Of a stretch of DNA of 64,000 bases, positions 51,417-61,848 are shown in pieces (the stretch's first letter is position 1; each line of letters opens with the position of its first letter). The position numbers and the translations under genes are program-made. The stretch comes from Balneolaceae bacterium UBA3186 (GTDB taxonomy: Bacteria > Bacteroidota > Rhodothermia > Balneolales > Balneolaceae), in contig DEXK01000008.1 in NCBI GenBank assembly GCA_002364085.1, positions 31,638 through 95,637 of the forward strand. The letters are read 5' to 3'. The notes beneath the pieces are model-generated. The model was not told the origin of the DNA. It saw nothing but the letters and a program-made list of their open reading frames with translations, and made no database searches.

Positions 51417-52451
51417 ATGAAAAAAACACTTACACTCTTTTTAATTTCGCTTGTTTTCATTACCTGCTCGAAAACAAAAGAGAAAACTTTCGAATTAACC
51501 GAGTTTAAAATTGAAGATATCAGCATTCGCGCGATCGAAACTTTAGATGAAAACACAATGTGGTTTGCCGGTTCTAATGGAAAAATTGGATTTACGAACG
51601 ATGGGGGTAAGTCATGGAATATTGATAGCATTTATTTCGATACTCTTAAGCCCGAATTCAGATCTATTGCTATAAAAGATAGCTCCATATTTGTTTTAAG
51701 TATTGCCTCCCCTGCGTTGCTTTTTAAGTCTATGAATAAAGGAAAAGATTGGGAATTGGTTTATAAAGAAGAACATCCTGCAACTTTTTATAACGCCATG
51801 GCTATTTCAAAAAATGGTTTCGGAGTAGCTGTAGGGGATCCAATAGAGGAGTGTCTTTCTGTATTAATTACCGAAAACGGAGGCAAAACCTGGAATAAAA
51901 TAGATTGCGAGAAGTTGCCTATAGTAGCTGACGGAGAAGCAGGTTTTGCTGCGAGCAACTCAAATGTTAATATTATTGAGGATAATGTTTGGTTGGTTAC
52001 AGGTGGAACTAGAGCTAGAGTTTTTCATAGCGAGAATAGAGGGGAAACCTGGCAGGTATATAACACCCCAATTGTTAAAGGTGGACAAATGACCGGGATT
52101 TTTTCGAGCCATTTTTATGATATACAAAATGGTATAGTTATGGGTGGGGACTGGAACAAAAAAGATACAAATACACAAAACAAAGCTATAACTTCTGATG
52201 GTGGAAGAACTTGGACATTAATCGCTGATGGAGAAGGTCCTTCTTATCGGTCATCAGTTAGGTATATCCCTAAAAGTAAAGGAAAAGAGCTTATTGCGGT
52301 AGGTATTCCTGGGATTTCGTATTCCAATGATGGGGGAATAAGTTGGAAAAAAATAAGCGGTGAATCCTATTATACAATACGTTTTTCTCCGGATGGTAAA
52401 TCAGCTTGGTTGGCTGGTTCGGGAAAGATTGGGAAATTAAACTGGAAATAA
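51417..52451 (+). CDS. YCF48/BNR-repeat beta-propeller lipoprotein
   Basis: This 344-residue protein has a lipobox LVFITC (Cys17). Repeated blades follow: FAGSNGKIGFTNDGGKSW, HSENRGETWQVYN, AITSDGGRTWTLIADGEGPSYRSSVRYIP and SYSNDGGISWKKISGE. The Asp-box type S/T-x-D-x-G-x-x-W is repeated several times, as in YCF48-like and oxidoreductase-annotated propellers. YCF48 is a photosystem II assembly factor in phototrophs; here the fold is shared but the role is unknown. It is a single gene convergent with rpoC, sharing a bidirectional terminator. Confidence 0.88.
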   Translation: MKKTLTLFLISLVFITCSKTKEKTFELTEFKIEDISIRAIETLDENTMWFAGSNGKIGFTNDGGKSWNIDSIYFDTLKPEFRSIAIKDSSIFVLSIASPALLFKSMNKGKDWELVYKEEHPATFYNAMAISKNGFGVAVGDPIEECLSVLITENGGKTWNKIDCEKLPIVADGEAGFAASNSNVNIIEDNVWLVTGGTRARVFHSENRGETWQVYNTPIVKGGQMTGIFSSHFYDIQNGIVMGGDWNKKDTNTQNKAITSDGGRTWTLIADGEGPSYRSSVRYIPKSKGKELIAVGIPGISYSNDGGISWKKISGESYYTIRFSPDGKSAWLAGSGKIGKLNWK

Positions 52452-52512
52452 TGTTAATAAGCTCTTTCCGTTCATACTAACTTTTGTTCGCTTACAATAC
52501 TTCGGATAAAAT

Positions 52513-52542
52513 AAAAGCCCCTTCATTTCTGAAGGGGCTTTT
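52513..52542. terminator. bidirectional terminator between the propeller gene and rpoC
   Basis: AAAAGCCCCTTC (52513-52524) and GAAGGGGCTTTT (52531-52542) form a perfect 12-bp stem with a 6-base loop and T-runs on both sides. It terminates the plus-strand lipoprotein gene and the minus-strand rpoBC operon. Confidence 0.93.
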
Positions 52543-52571
52543 CAATTTATCTTAGATAAAAGTTCAGAGAA

Positions 52572-55500
52572 TTAAGCTCCTGCTTTTTCTTCATCGCTTC
52601 CGCCCAGAGTTTCAAATATCTCTGCTACTTCTGCGTCACTTTCATCAACTTCTTCAGTTGGTCCAACGATAAGATCATTGTACTCACGAAGACCAGTACC
52701 TGCTGGTACTTTGTGTCCAACAACTACATTTTCTTTCAGTCCACGTAAGAAGTCTTTCTTAGCCTCAATTGAAGCCTGAGTAAGAACCTTAGTAGTTTCC
52801 TGGAAAGAAGCGGCTGATAACCAACTTTCAGTAGAAAGTGCAGCTCTCGTAATACCCAATAGAATTGGACGAGAAATTGCCGGTTCAGCTTCACGAGTTT
52901 GGATCTCTTCTTTGCCTTCTTTGATCAATTCGTTGTTGATGTCTCTTACCTGACGACGATCAAGGATCTTTCCTTTCTTAAGCTCACTGCCACCTTCTTC
53001 GGTTACAACAAACTTACCGATCAATTCATCATTTCTGGTATTAACTTCAAAACGATCAACTTTATCGCCTTCTAGGAACATTGTATCGCCCGGATCAGTG
53101 ATCTCAACTTTCTGCATCATCGTGCTTACAATAACCTCGATGTGCTTATCATTGATTTTCACACCCTGTAGACGGTAAACTTCCTGAATCTCATTCACTA
53201 AGTACGATTGTACAGCGTATGGCCCAAGAATGTTTAGAATGTCCTGTGCAGGAATTGTACCATCAGATAATGGCTGGCCTGCTTTCACAAAGTCATTGGT
53301 TTGTACAAGAATATGCTTGCTCAAAGAGATCAAATACTTTTTCTCATCAGTACCGTCTTTTGATTTAACAAATACTTCCTGAGAACCACGCTTACGACCT
53401 CCCATTTCAACAATACCATCAATCTCAGAAACTACTGCCGGCTCACTTGGCGAACGAGCTTCGAAAAGCTCAGTCACACGAGGAAGACCCGCTGTAATAT
53501 CTTTAGATTTAGATGCTGCTCTAGGAATCTTAGCGATTACCTGACCTGCTGAAACTGTCTCTCCGTTGTCGATAGCTACGTGAGTATCAACTGGAAGAGT
53601 GCTTTCGCGAATCACATCTTTTGCGCCTTTAACAACTAGTGTCGGTACAAGAGATCTGTCTTTAGAATCAGTAATTACTTTTTCACGGTGACCTGTTTGG
53701 GCATCTGTATCATCAGTAGAAGTAACTCCATCAATAATATCTTTGTACTCAACAACACCATCGATTTCAGAGAAGATCAATGCGTTGTATGGATCCCACT
53801 TACAGAGCTGAGCTCCTTTTGGAACCATATCGCCTTCTTCAACCATCATTTCGCTACCATAAGGAACGTTATAGCTGATTAAGACCTGACCTTCGTCATT
53901 AACAATTTTCAATTCGCCTGCACGGCTCAATACAATGTTATGCTCTTCTTCACCATCATCATAAGCTACAACACGAACATTTTCGAATTCAACTTTACCG
54001 TCGAATTTAGTTTTGTGTTGTGAATCTGCCTCAAGACGAGAAGCCGTACCACCAACGTGGAAAGTACGAAGTGTAAGCTGTGTACCCGGCTCACCAATTG
54101 ATTGAGCAGCGATAACACCAACGGCCTCACCTTTCTCAACAACGGTTCCACGAGCTAAGTCACGCCCATAACATTTTGCACAAACACCACGACCGGTTTC
54201 ACATGTAAGTACCGAACGGATGTCAACTTCTTCAATAGAAGTTTCTGCAATTTTCTTAGCTACTCCTTCATCGATCATCTGGTTTGCTTCACAGATAAGA
54301 TCATCTGTGATAGGATCATGAATATCATGCAGAGAGAAACGACCTATAATACGATCTTCCAATCTTTCGATTATATCTTCATTATCCTTAAGAGCTGACA
54401 TCTTGATACCACGAAGTGTACCACAGTCATCTTCAGTGATAATCACATCCTGAGAAACGTCAACAAGTCGACGGGTTAAGTAACCTGCATCGGCAGTTTT
54501 AAGTGCGGTATCAGCAAGACCTTTACGAGCACCGTGAGTAGAGATAAAGTACTCAAGTACCGAAAGTCCCTCTTTGAAAGAAGAAAGAATCGGATTCTCA
54601 ATTACTTCGTTACCCTGCTGCATTGAACTCTTTTGAGGCTTAGCCATCAATCCACGCATACCACCTAACTGACGAATCTGCTCTTTAGAACCACGAGCTC
54701 CTGAGTCAGCCATCATATACACCGGGTTGAAACCATCACGATCTTCTTGAAGAGCGGTAAATAGAGTTTCGGAAACACGGTTAGTGGTACTTGTCCATTT
54801 ATCAATAACTTGGTTATATCGTTCATTATCAGTGATGAAACCCATTTCGTAACGACCTTGAATGTCGGTTACTTCGTCTTTGGCTCCGTCAATTAATTTT
54901 GCTTTAGCATCCGGAATAATGATATCATCAAGGCTAAATGAAAGACCACCAAGGGTAGCATTTTCGTAACCTAACTTTTTCATATCATCAAGGAATACAG
55001 CACATCGTGAAGTACCAACATTCGAGTGAATATCACCAATCAATACACGAAGCTCTTTTTTACCAAGAGTTTTGTTCATGTACCCAATTTCTTCAGGTAC
55101 AATCTGATTGAAGATCACACGACCGGTAGAGGTTTTAACCACTTCTTTAACGGTTTCGCCTTCTTCATTGATTACATCAACACGAACATTAATTTTTGCA
55201 TGCAGATCGATCTGTCCTTGATCAAAAGCGACAAGAACTTCATCCATATCTGAAAATGTCTTTCCTTCTCCCTTTTTGCCGTTTGCAGGCTTAGTAAGGA
55301 AGTAAAGACCCAAGATCATATCCTGAGATGGAACTGCAATAGGGCCACCACTTGCAGGACTCATAATATTATGAGAACCAAGCATCAATACAGAAGCCTC
55401 AAGCACTGCATCGTGGCTAAGTGGCAAGTGAACCGCCATCTGATCACCATCGAAATCGGCGTTGAATGCCGTACACGCTAGTGGGTGAAGACGAATCGCT

Positions 55501-56873
55501 TTTTCCTCGATAAGCACCGGTTGAAACGCTTGAATACCTAAACGGTGAAGCGTTGGAGCACGGTTAAGCATTACCGGATGTCCATCAATTACATTTTCAA
55601 GTACTTCCCAAACCACCGCATCTCTGCGATCAACTACTTTCTTTGCGCTCTTAACGGTTTTAACATAACCGCGTTCTATCAAGCGACGAATAATGAATGG
55701 TTTGTAAAGCTCGACTGCCATTTCTTTTGGAAGGCCACACTCATGCATTTTGAGTTCCGGACCTACCACAATTACAGAACGACCGGAATAATCAACACGC
55801 TTACCAAGAAGGTTTTGACGGAAACGACCGCTCTTACCTTTCAACATGTCGCTAAGAGATTTTAGCGGACGATTGTTATTTCTAACTGCGTTTGATTTTC
55901 TTGAGTTGTCATATAATGAATCAACCGCTTCCTGAAGCATACGCTTCTCATTTCGAAGAATTACATCAGGAGCTTTAATGTCCATCAATCTCTTCAAACG
56001 GTTGTTTCTGATAATGACCCTTCTGTATAGATCGTTAAGATCAGAAGTAGCAAACCTACCACCTTCAAGAGGTACAAGAGGGCGCAATTCTGGTGGAATT
56101 ACCGGGATTACACTCTGGCACATCCACTCAGGCTTGTTTTCTGTGTGCTCTGCAGCGGCACGGAAAGACTCAATAACCTGAAGGCGCTTTAATTTCTTTT
56201 TCTTACGCATTTGTGAAGTTTCATTTTTCACTTCATAGCGTAATTGATAAGCTAATTCATCCAAGTCAAGATCTGCAAGCATTGCTGCTAGTGCATCTGC
56301 TCCTTCTTTAACTATGAACTTATCTTCGTCGTCATTATCAAGCTCATAATTATCTTCCGGAAGCTGATCAAGGATGTCATATTTCTCTTCTTCAGAAATC
56401 ATATCACCTTTAGCATAACCCAAATCGCGTGCTACACCAGGGTTTATGATTACAAAAGTCTCATAATAAACAATCTTGTCAAGGTTTTTAGAAGACATAC
56501 CTAAAAGGTAAGCAATCTTGTTTGGCAGAGATTTGAAATACCAAATGTGTACAACCGGAACGGTTAGGGTGATATGACCCATTCGCTCACGACGAACAGC
56601 CTTTCTTGTTACTTCAACACCGCAACGATCGCAAATAATACCTTTGTAGCGAATACGCTTGTATTTTCCGCAATGGCATTCATAATCTTTAACCGGGCCA
56701 AAGATCTTTTCACAGAAAAGACCATCCATCTCCGGCTTAAAGGTTCTGTAGTTTATAGTTTCCGGTGTTAATACTTCTCCGTGTGAACGGGACAAAATTG
56801 TCTCAGCAGAAGCAAGTGATACTCCAATGCTGTTAAAGTCGTTGGTAACTGTTAATGTTTTCGTTATTGGCAA
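52572..56873 (-). CDS. rpoC: RNA polymerase beta' subunit
   Basis: This 1433-residue protein has the complete RpoC architecture. The N-terminal zinc site is Cys66, Cys68, Cys81 and Cys84 ([20 protein letters not shown]). The lid/rudder region precedes the catalytic [12 protein letters not shown] near residues 471-482. The second zinc site is [13 protein letters not shown]. Trigger-loop and bridge-helix segments are intact, and the C-terminus ends [10 protein letters not shown]. It starts at TTG (56873) with a good Shine-Dalgarno site GGAGG spaced 7 bases upstream; the ATG nearby is out of frame. rpoB lies 31 bases upstream. Confidence 0.98.
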   Translation of the reverse strand: MPITKTLTVTNDFNSIGVSLASAETILSRSHGEVLTPETINYRTFKPEMDGLFCEKIFGPVKDYECHCGKYKRIRYKGIICDRCGVEVTRKAVRRERMGHITLTVPVVHIWYFKSLPNKIAYLLGMSSKNLDKIVYYETFVIINPGVARDLGYAKGDMISEEEKYDILDQLPEDNYELDNDDEDKFIVKEGADALAAMLADLDLDELAYQLRYEVKNETSQMRKKKKLKRLQVIESFRAAAEHTENKPEWMCQSVIPVIPPELRPLVPLEGGRFATSDLNDLYRRVIIRNNRLKRLMDIKAPDVILRNEKRMLQEAVDSLYDNSRKSNAVRNNNRPLKSLSDMLKGKSGRFRQNLLGKRVDYSGRSVIVVGPELKMHECGLPKEMAVELYKPFIIRRLIERGYVKTVKSAKKVVDRRDAVVWEVLENVIDGHPVMLNRAPTLHRLGIQAFQPVLIEEKAIRLHPLACTAFNADFDGDQMAVHLPLSHDAVLEASVLMLGSHNIMSPASGGPIAVPSQDMILGLYFLTKPANGKKGEGKTFSDMDEVLVAFDQGQIDLHAKINVRVDVINEEGETVKEVVKTSTGRVIFNQIVPEEIGYMNKTLGKKELRVLIGDIHSNVGTSRCAVFLDDMKKLGYENATLGGLSFSLDDIIIPDAKAKLIDGAKDEVTDIQGRYEMGFITDNERYNQVIDKWTSTTNRVSETLFTALQEDRDGFNPVYMMADSGARGSKEQIRQLGGMRGLMAKPQKSSMQQGNEVIENPILSSFKEGLSVLEYFISTHGARKGLADTALKTADAGYLTRRLVDVSQDVIITEDDCGTLRGIKMSALKDNEDIIERLEDRIIGRFSLHDIHDPITDDLICEANQMIDEGVAKKIAETSIEEVDIRSVLTCETGRGVCAKCYGRDLARGTVVEKGEAVGVIAAQSIGEPGTQLTLRTFHVGGTASRLEADSQHKTKFDGKVEFENVRVVAYDDGEEEHNIVLSRAGELKIVNDEGQVLISYNVPYGSEMMVEEGDMVPKGAQLCKWDPYNALIFSEIDGVVEYKDIIDGVTSTDDTDAQTGHREKVITDSKDRSLVPTLVVKGAKDVIRESTLPVDTHVAIDNGETVSAGQVIAKIPRAASKSKDITAGLPRVTELFEARSPSEPAVVSEIDGIVEMGGRKRGSQEVFVKSKDGTDEKKYLISLSKHILVQTNDFVKAGQPLSDGTIPAQDILNILGPYAVQSYLVNEIQEVYRLQGVKINDKHIEVIVSTMMQKVEITDPGDTMFLEGDKVDRFEVNTRNDELIGKFVVTEEGGSELKKGKILDRRQVRDINNELIKEGKEEIQTREAEPAISRPILLGITRAALSTESWLSAASFQETTKVLTQASIEAKKDFLRGLKENVVVGHKVPAGTGLREYNDLIVGPTEEVDESDAEVAEIFETLGGSDEEKAGA

Positions 56874-56880
56874 GGGTATT

Positions 56881-56885
56881 CCTCC
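56881..56885 (-). promoter_or_regulatory. Shine-Dalgarno site that fixes the rpoC TTG start
   Basis: On the minus strand the sequence reads GGAGG-AATACCC-TTG. The 7-base spacing is optimal for the TTG at 56873-56871 and there is no in-frame ATG nearby. Such strong sites are seen upstream of several ribosomal/RNA polymerase genes in this window and are lacking at most other genes. Confidence 0.85.
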
Positions 56886-56904
56886 ATTAAATAATTAACA
56901 GTGA

Positions 56905-59900
56905 TTATTGTATATGTATTTCAAGTCCGAGACCCATAAGCTCTCGAAGTAATACTTTAAATGATTCAGGCACGTCTCCATCAGGAAGGTTTTCACCTTT
57001 CACAATAGCTTCATAAACTTTGGAGCGCCCTTTTACGTCATCACTTTTTACAGTGAGCATTTCCTTTAGGATACTTGAAGCACCATATGCATAAAGTGCC
57101 CAAACCTCCATCTCACCAAGTCGCTGACCACCAAACTGAGCTTTACCACCCAATGGTTGCTGCGTAATTAATGAGTATGGTCCAATCGAACGGGAGTGCA
57201 TCTTATCCTGAACCAAGTGATTCAACTTGATCATATAGATATATCCAACAGTCGTTTTCTGTGAGAATGGCTCACCAGTGCGACCGTCGTATAGGTTTAC
57301 ACGACCATCTTCAGGCAATCCTGCTTCTCTTAATTTTCCTTTTACGTCATCCATGCTTGCTCCATCAAAAATCGGAGAAGCGAAAGTAACGCCAAGTTTT
57401 TTAGCTGCCCAACCAAGGATCGTTTCATAGATCTGTCCAAGGTTCATACGAGAAGGCACACCAAGTGGGTTCAGACAGATATCTACAGGAGTACCATCAG
57501 CCATAAACGGCATGTCTTCCTGTGGTACGATCTTAGCAACAACACCTTTGTTACCGTGACGTCCCGCCATCTTATCACCTACCTGAAGCTTACGCTTCTT
57601 AGCAACGTAGATCTTAGCTTTTTGGATGATTCCAGGAGGTAGTTCGTCTCCTACTTGAATTGCAAACGTACGACGCTTAGCCTCACTGTCGATCTTACGA
57701 CGAAGGTCACGATAGTTAGCAAACAGTAGTCTTACTTTTTCTACCAATTCCTGATCTGTAGCCCAGTCAATATTCTCATTGATATTTACCGGATCTAGTT
57801 CTTCAAATACTGATTTTTTATACTTCTCACCTTTAGGGATCAGCTCAACATTACTGTAGTTCAACACTCCCGGAGAAGTTTTGTCTCTAAGAAGAGAGTA
57901 CATCTTATCAGCCCATTGCTGATTTAGTTCTGCAAGTTTTTCAGCATGTCTTTCCTGCTCTTGCTCTACTCTTTTCTTTTCTTCTTTTCTTGAAATTAAC
58001 TCATCACGCTTACGGCTGAAAAGCTTTGTGTTGATTACAGTTCCAGAAACGCCCGGAGGAGTTTTTAGAGAAGCATCTTTAACATCACCAGCTTTGTCGC
58101 CAAAAATAGCACGAAGTAATTTTTCTTCCGGTGTTGGGTCAGTTTCACCTTTCGGAGTGATCTTACCAACCAGAATATCACCCGGATTGATTTTAGCTCC
58201 AACTCGGATAATACCTTTTTCATTAAGGTTACGAGTTGCTTCTTCACTTACGTTTGGAATCTCGCGAGTAAGTTCTTCTTCACCACGCTTGGTGTCACGA
58301 ACTTGTTGTTCGAATTCTGTAATGTGGATAGAAGTATAAATGTCATCCTGAACAATACGCTCACTTACAACGATCGCATCCTCAAAGTTGTAGCCTCTCC
58401 ATGGCATGAAAGCCACAAGTAAGTTACGTCCAAGAGCAAGTTCTCCACCGTCAGTTGAGCAACCATCAGCAATAGCTTGTCCTTTTTTAACCTTGTCACC
58501 AACTTTTACAATGGCACGCTGATTAGTACAAGTATCCTGGTTTGTTCTACTGAACTTTTCAAGCTCATATGATTTAATTCCACCATCAAAATAACAATGT
58601 TGGTCAAGCTCATCTCTTTCGTACTTGATACGAATTTCAGTTGAACTTACATATACAACTTCACCTTTTGCATCTGCGGTGATAATTGCACGGGAATCAC
58701 GAGCAGCTCTATGCTCTAATCCTGTACCTACTACCGGTGCTTCAGGTCTAAGTAATGGAACTGCTTGACGCTGCATGTTCGAGCCCATCAAAGCACGGTT
58801 TGCATCATCATGTTCAATAAATGGAATTAATGCAGCTGCAAGTGATGTGATCTGATTTGTTGCCACATCCATATACTCGATCTCTTCAGCTTTAGCAACT
58901 AAGTAGTTACCTTCACGCATTCTTGAGAAAACTGCATCATTAGCAAAAGTGTTATTTTCGTCTAACTCTGCATTAGCCTGAGCAATTACTGTCTCATCTT
59001 CCTGCTCTGCAGCTAAATACTCAACACTTTTAGAAACTTTCTTGTCCTTAACTTTTCTGTAAGGCGTTTCAATAAATCCAAAATCATTCACTTTTGCATG
59101 AATACAAAGAGATGAGATCAGACCAATGTTCGGACCTTCAGGAGTTTCAATTGGACAAAGACGACCGTAATGAGTGTAGTGAACATCACGAACCTCAAAA
59201 CCGGCACGCTCACGAGTAAGACCACCTGGTCCAAGAGCAGACATACGACGCTTGTGCGTTAATTCTGCTAATGGATTCGTTTGATCCATAAACTGTGAAA
59301 GCTGGTTAGTACCAAAGAAAGTGTTAATTACACTTGAAATGGTACGTGCGTTCACAAGATCTTGAGGAGTCAATTGCTCTGCATCACGAGAGTTCATTCT
59401 CTCTTTTATTGTTCTTGCCATTCTGGCAAGTCCAATAGCAAATTGCTGTCCTAATTGCTCACCTACAGTACGAACTCGTCTGTTACTCAAGTGATCAATA
59501 TCATCAACTTGAGATTTCATATTTTTAAGACGGATAACTTCTCTGATGATAGCAACAATATCTTCTTTCAATAGATATTGGATCTCTTCATTACCCTCTA
59601 AACGAAGTCGCTTGTTTAATCTGTAACGACCAACTTCTCCAAGATCATATTTCTTATCACTAAAGAATAATCTTTCAAGAATAGAACGAGCAGTTTCAGG
59701 ATCAGGCATTTCACCAGATCTGATCTGCTGATAAACTTCCCCTAGTGCAGAAGTTTCGTCCCAAGTTGGATCTTTACGAAGTGTATTCATCATAACAGAA
59801 CGCTCAGACTCTTCTGAAGTAATCTTCTGAACCAGTACTGTTTTTTGATCAACCTCGCCAAACATTCCGTAATCATCTTCTGTTAATTCATGATCACGTT

Positions 59901-60732
59901 CAAAAATGATTTTACGGTTTAACGCTTCAGTAACTTCACCTGTCTCATCATCAACAACTTCTTCCATCTCTTCAACGATGATGTTTTGAGCAAGTCGTTT
60001 ACCTACAAGGTTCTTTTTGAAGTTAGCTTTTGTTCCAACTTTAATTTCTTCTGATAATTCAAACAGACTTAATAAGTCAAGATCAGTAGAATATCCAAGT
60101 GCACGCAATAGTGTTGTTGCAGGGATCTTTTTCTTACGATCAATGTAAGCCCAGAGTACGTCTCTGATATCAGTAGTAAATTCGATCCATGAACCTTTGA
60201 AAGGAATTACACGAGCTGAATAGAGCTGAGTACCATTCGGGTGAACCGATTGACCAAAAAATACACCAGGAGATCTATGTAACTGGGAAACAATTACACG
60301 CTCAGCGCCATTAATGATAAAAGTACCACGGTTTGTCATCCATGGCAGGTCACCTAAAAATACTTCCTGCTCTATTGTTTCACTAGCTTCGTCACTATCA
60401 TCCACAGATGATAGACGTAGTTTTGCTTTCAATGGAACTGAATAAGTTAGTCCACGATCCTGACATTCTTTGATGGTATATCTCGGAACATCAACATTGT
60501 AGTATAAAAATTCTAGTATATGAGTTTCCCGTGTATCCTGAATTGGAAAGTTTTCTAAGAAAATTCTTTGCAACCCTTGATTAACACGCTCATTTGGTGC
60601 AATATCAAGTTGTACGAATTTCTCGAACGACTCTAATTGGATATCCAGAAAATCAGGATACTCTAAAACTTCTTTAGTTCGCCCAAAAGATTGGCGATCC
60701 GTATTTGGAATAGTTTGCATCTTCTTGCTCAA
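56905..60732 (-). CDS. rpoB: RNA polymerase beta subunit
   Basis: This 1275-residue protein has all RpoB regions. The rifampicin-binding cluster has FFGTNQLSQFMDQTNPL and LTHKRRMSALGPGG (about residues 468-502) with the usual sensitive-type Gln, Asp, His and Ser at the classic positions. RPLRPEAPVVGTGLEHRAA-like segments and AGRHGNKGVVAKIVPQEDMP are present, and the C-terminus ends LGLEIHIQ. The frame can start at TTG 60732 (MSKKMQTI) or ATG 60720; AAGGAG 9 bases upstream of the TTG supports the TTG. rplL lies 133 bases upstream with hairpins in between. Confidence 0.98.
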   Translation of the reverse strand: MSKKMQTIPNTDRQSFGRTKEVLEYPDFLDIQLESFEKFVQLDIAPNERVNQGLQRIFLENFPIQDTRETHILEFLYYNVDVPRYTIKECQDRGLTYSVPLKAKLRLSSVDDSDEASETIEQEVFLGDLPWMTNRGTFIINGAERVIVSQLHRSPGVFFGQSVHPNGTQLYSARVIPFKGSWIEFTTDIRDVLWAYIDRKKKIPATTLLRALGYSTDLDLLSLFELSEEIKVGTKANFKKNLVGKRLAQNIIVEEMEEVVDDETGEVTEALNRKIIFERDHELTEDDYGMFGEVDQKTVLVQKITSEESERSVMMNTLRKDPTWDETSALGEVYQQIRSGEMPDPETARSILERLFFSDKKYDLGEVGRYRLNKRLRLEGNEEIQYLLKEDIVAIIREVIRLKNMKSQVDDIDHLSNRRVRTVGEQLGQQFAIGLARMARTIKERMNSRDAEQLTPQDLVNARTISSVINTFFGTNQLSQFMDQTNPLAELTHKRRMSALGPGGLTRERAGFEVRDVHYTHYGRLCPIETPEGPNIGLISSLCIHAKVNDFGFIETPYRKVKDKKVSKSVEYLAAEQEDETVIAQANAELDENNTFANDAVFSRMREGNYLVAKAEEIEYMDVATNQITSLAAALIPFIEHDDANRALMGSNMQRQAVPLLRPEAPVVGTGLEHRAARDSRAIITADAKGEVVYVSSTEIRIKYERDELDQHCYFDGGIKSYELEKFSRTNQDTCTNQRAIVKVGDKVKKGQAIADGCSTDGGELALGRNLLVAFMPWRGYNFEDAIVVSERIVQDDIYTSIHITEFEQQVRDTKRGEEELTREIPNVSEEATRNLNEKGIIRVGAKINPGDILVGKITPKGETDPTPEEKLLRAIFGDKAGDVKDASLKTPPGVSGTVINTKLFSRKRDELISRKEEKKRVEQEQERHAEKLAELNQQWADKMYSLLRDKTSPGVLNYSNVELIPKGEKYKKSVFEELDPVNINENIDWATDQELVEKVRLLFANYRDLRRKIDSEAKRRTFAIQVGDELPPGIIQKAKIYVAKKRKLQVGDKMAGRHGNKGVVAKIVPQEDMPFMADGTPVDICLNPLGVPSRMNLGQIYETILGWAAKKLGVTFASPIFDGASMDDVKGKLREAGLPEDGRVNLYDGRTGEPFSQKTTVGYIYMIKLNHLVQDKMHSRSIGPYSLITQQPLGGKAQFGGQRLGEMEVWALYAYGASSILKEMLTVKSDDVKGRSKVYEAIVKGENLPDGDVPESFKVLLRELMGLGLEIHIQ

Positions 60733-60741
60733 AAGGAACCT

Positions 60742-60747
60742 CTCCTT
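60742..60747 (-). promoter_or_regulatory. Shine-Dalgarno site that supports the rpoB TTG start
   Basis: On the minus strand AAGGAG lies 9 bases before TTG (60732-60730). It is 21 bases before the in-frame ATG at 60720, which is too far. The spacing favours a TTG start and a protein beginning MSKKMQ. Confidence 0.7.
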
Positions 60748-60770
60748 TTTGTTGAAGGTAAATTAAACGG

Positions 60771-60795
60771 TAAAAACCCTATAAATAACAGGGTT
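60771..60795 (-). terminator. attenuator-like hairpin between rplL and rpoB
   Basis: On the minus strand AACCCT (60795-60790) pairs with AGGGTT (60780-60775) around a 9-10 base loop and is followed by TTTA. The T-run is short, so partial termination would be expected. An attenuator at this position adjusts the ratio of ribosomal protein to polymerase messages in E. coli. Confidence 0.55.
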
Positions 60796-60814
60796 AAGTA
60801 ATATAGACGCCAAT

Positions 60815-60842
60815 AGCCAATACCGTTTTCACGATATCGGCT
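60815..60842 (-). other. 12-bp RNA hairpin with a GAAA tetraloop in the rplL-rpoB gap
   Basis: On the minus strand AGCCGATATCGT and ACGGTATTGGCT pair over 12 positions (two G-T wobbles) closing a GAAA loop, a stable GNRA tetraloop. It lies 24 bases after the rplL stop and is not followed by T-runs. It could be a processing or protein-binding element. Confidence 0.75.
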
Positions 60843-60865
60843 ATGTGCGAATATTGTAAGAAAGC

Positions 60866-61246
60866 TTATTTAAGCTCTACTGTTGCTCCAGCTTCTTCAA
60901 GCTTAGCTTTGATCTCTTCAGCTTCTGCTTTAGCAGCACCTTCTTTGATAGTATTAGGTGCGCCATCAACAAGTTCTTTAGCTTCTTTCAGCCCAAGACC
61001 AGTGATTCCGCGAACTTCTTTGATCACAGCGATTTTTTTAGCTCCAGCAGATTCAAGAACTACATCAAACTCGGTTTGCTCTTCACCACCACCAGCAGCG
61101 TCTCCGCCTCCGGCTGGGCCAGCAACAGCAACAGCTGCTGCAGCAGGTTTGATATCATATTCTTCTTCAAGAACTTTTGCTAGTTCGTTTGCTTCTTTGA
61201 TAGTTAGGTTGACAAGCTCTTCAGCTAGTTTATTAACGTCAGCCAT
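60866..61246 (-). CDS. rplL: 50S ribosomal protein L7/L12
   Basis: This 126-residue protein has the dimerisation N-terminus ([23 protein letters not shown]), the Ala/Gly-rich hinge around residues 35-55 and the globular C-terminal domain KTEFDVVL-like ([19 protein letters not shown]) with [18 protein letters not shown]. It forms the ribosomal stalk with L10 and recruits translation factors. GGAG lies 6 bases before the ATG. It is 62 bases after rplJ, and a small hairpin lies between them. Confidence 0.98.
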   Translation of the reverse strand: MADVNKLAEELVNLTIKEANELAKVLEEEYDIKPAAAAVAVAGPAGGGDAAGGGEEQTEFDVVLESAGAKKIAVIKEVRGITGLGLKEAKELVDGAPNTIKEGAAKAEAEEIKAKLEEAGATVELK

Positions 61247-61282
61247 TTTTATCTCCAGTTGTTTTTTAAAGTAAAATTTTTA

Positions 61283-61296
61283 ATGTCTTGCGACAT
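61283..61296 (-). other. small GCAA-tetraloop hairpin between rplJ and rplL
   Basis: On the minus strand ATGTC-GCAA-GACAT forms a 5-bp stem with a GNRA loop followed by TAAAAATTTT. It is short and not a strong terminator; it may be an accessory stem in the rplL leader. Confidence 0.45.
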
Positions 61297-61308
61297 ATTG
61301 TATAAATA

Positions 61309-61830
61309 TTATTCTTCGCCTTTTTCGGCAATAGTCTTTACAGCACCAACAAGGTTTGAACCTTGAGCAGTAAGCGCACTTACTACATTTTGTGCAGGTG
61401 ACATTAACAGACCAAGTATATCGCCAATAACTTCGTTTTTAGACTTCATTGCGGCGAGAGCTTCTAATTTATCAGAAGAATAGAATTCGCCATCTATAAA
61501 AGCGGCTTTGAATTCAGGTTTCTTCTTATCCTTAGTAAACTCTTTTAATACTTTAGCCGGTGCGGACAATTCATCTTCAACGAATGCAAAAGCATTTTGC
61601 TCAACTAAAGAAGGGAGTACTTTATCGTAACCTCCAACTTCTTCCATTGCAAGCTTCATAAGCTTATTCTTATATACTTTGAAGAAGATATTTCCCTTAC
61701 GGAATGCTCCTCGCAATTCATTAGCATCTGCCACAGACATACCAGTGTACTTGGTAATGTAAATACCGTTCGCACCATTTAGTTTTTCTGTGATTTCGTC
61801 TAAGACTGCTCTTTTTTCTGCAGTAGGCAT
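61309..61830 (-). CDS. rplJ: 50S ribosomal protein L10
   Basis: This 173-residue protein shows the L10 pattern: KRAVLDEITEKLNGANGIYITKYTGMSVADANELRGAFRKGN, VYKNKLMKLAMEEVG and a helical C-terminus to which L7/L12 dimers bind. L10 holds the stalk on the 23S rRNA GTPase centre and often represses its own operon. AGGAGG lies about 11 bases before the ATG. Only 18 bases separate it from the rplA stop, so a long L10 leader of the E. coli kind cannot exist unless it overlaps rplA. Confidence 0.97.
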   Translation of the reverse strand: MPTAEKRAVLDEITEKLNGANGIYITKYTGMSVADANELRGAFRKGNIFFKVYKNKLMKLAMEEVGGYDKVLPSLVEQNAFAFVEDELSAPAKVLKEFTKDKKKPEFKAAFIDGEFYSSDKLEALAAMKSKNEVIGDILGLLMSPAQNVVSALTAQGSNLVGAVKTIAEKGEE

Positions 61831-61848
61831 AATTCTTAATTCCTCCTA

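Noticed and set aside
60843..61274. 143-residue plus-strand ORF opposite rplL
   Set aside because: It is the antisense of the Ala/Lys-rich rplL gene; its Ser/Ala/Pro-rich translation is typical of a shadow frame.
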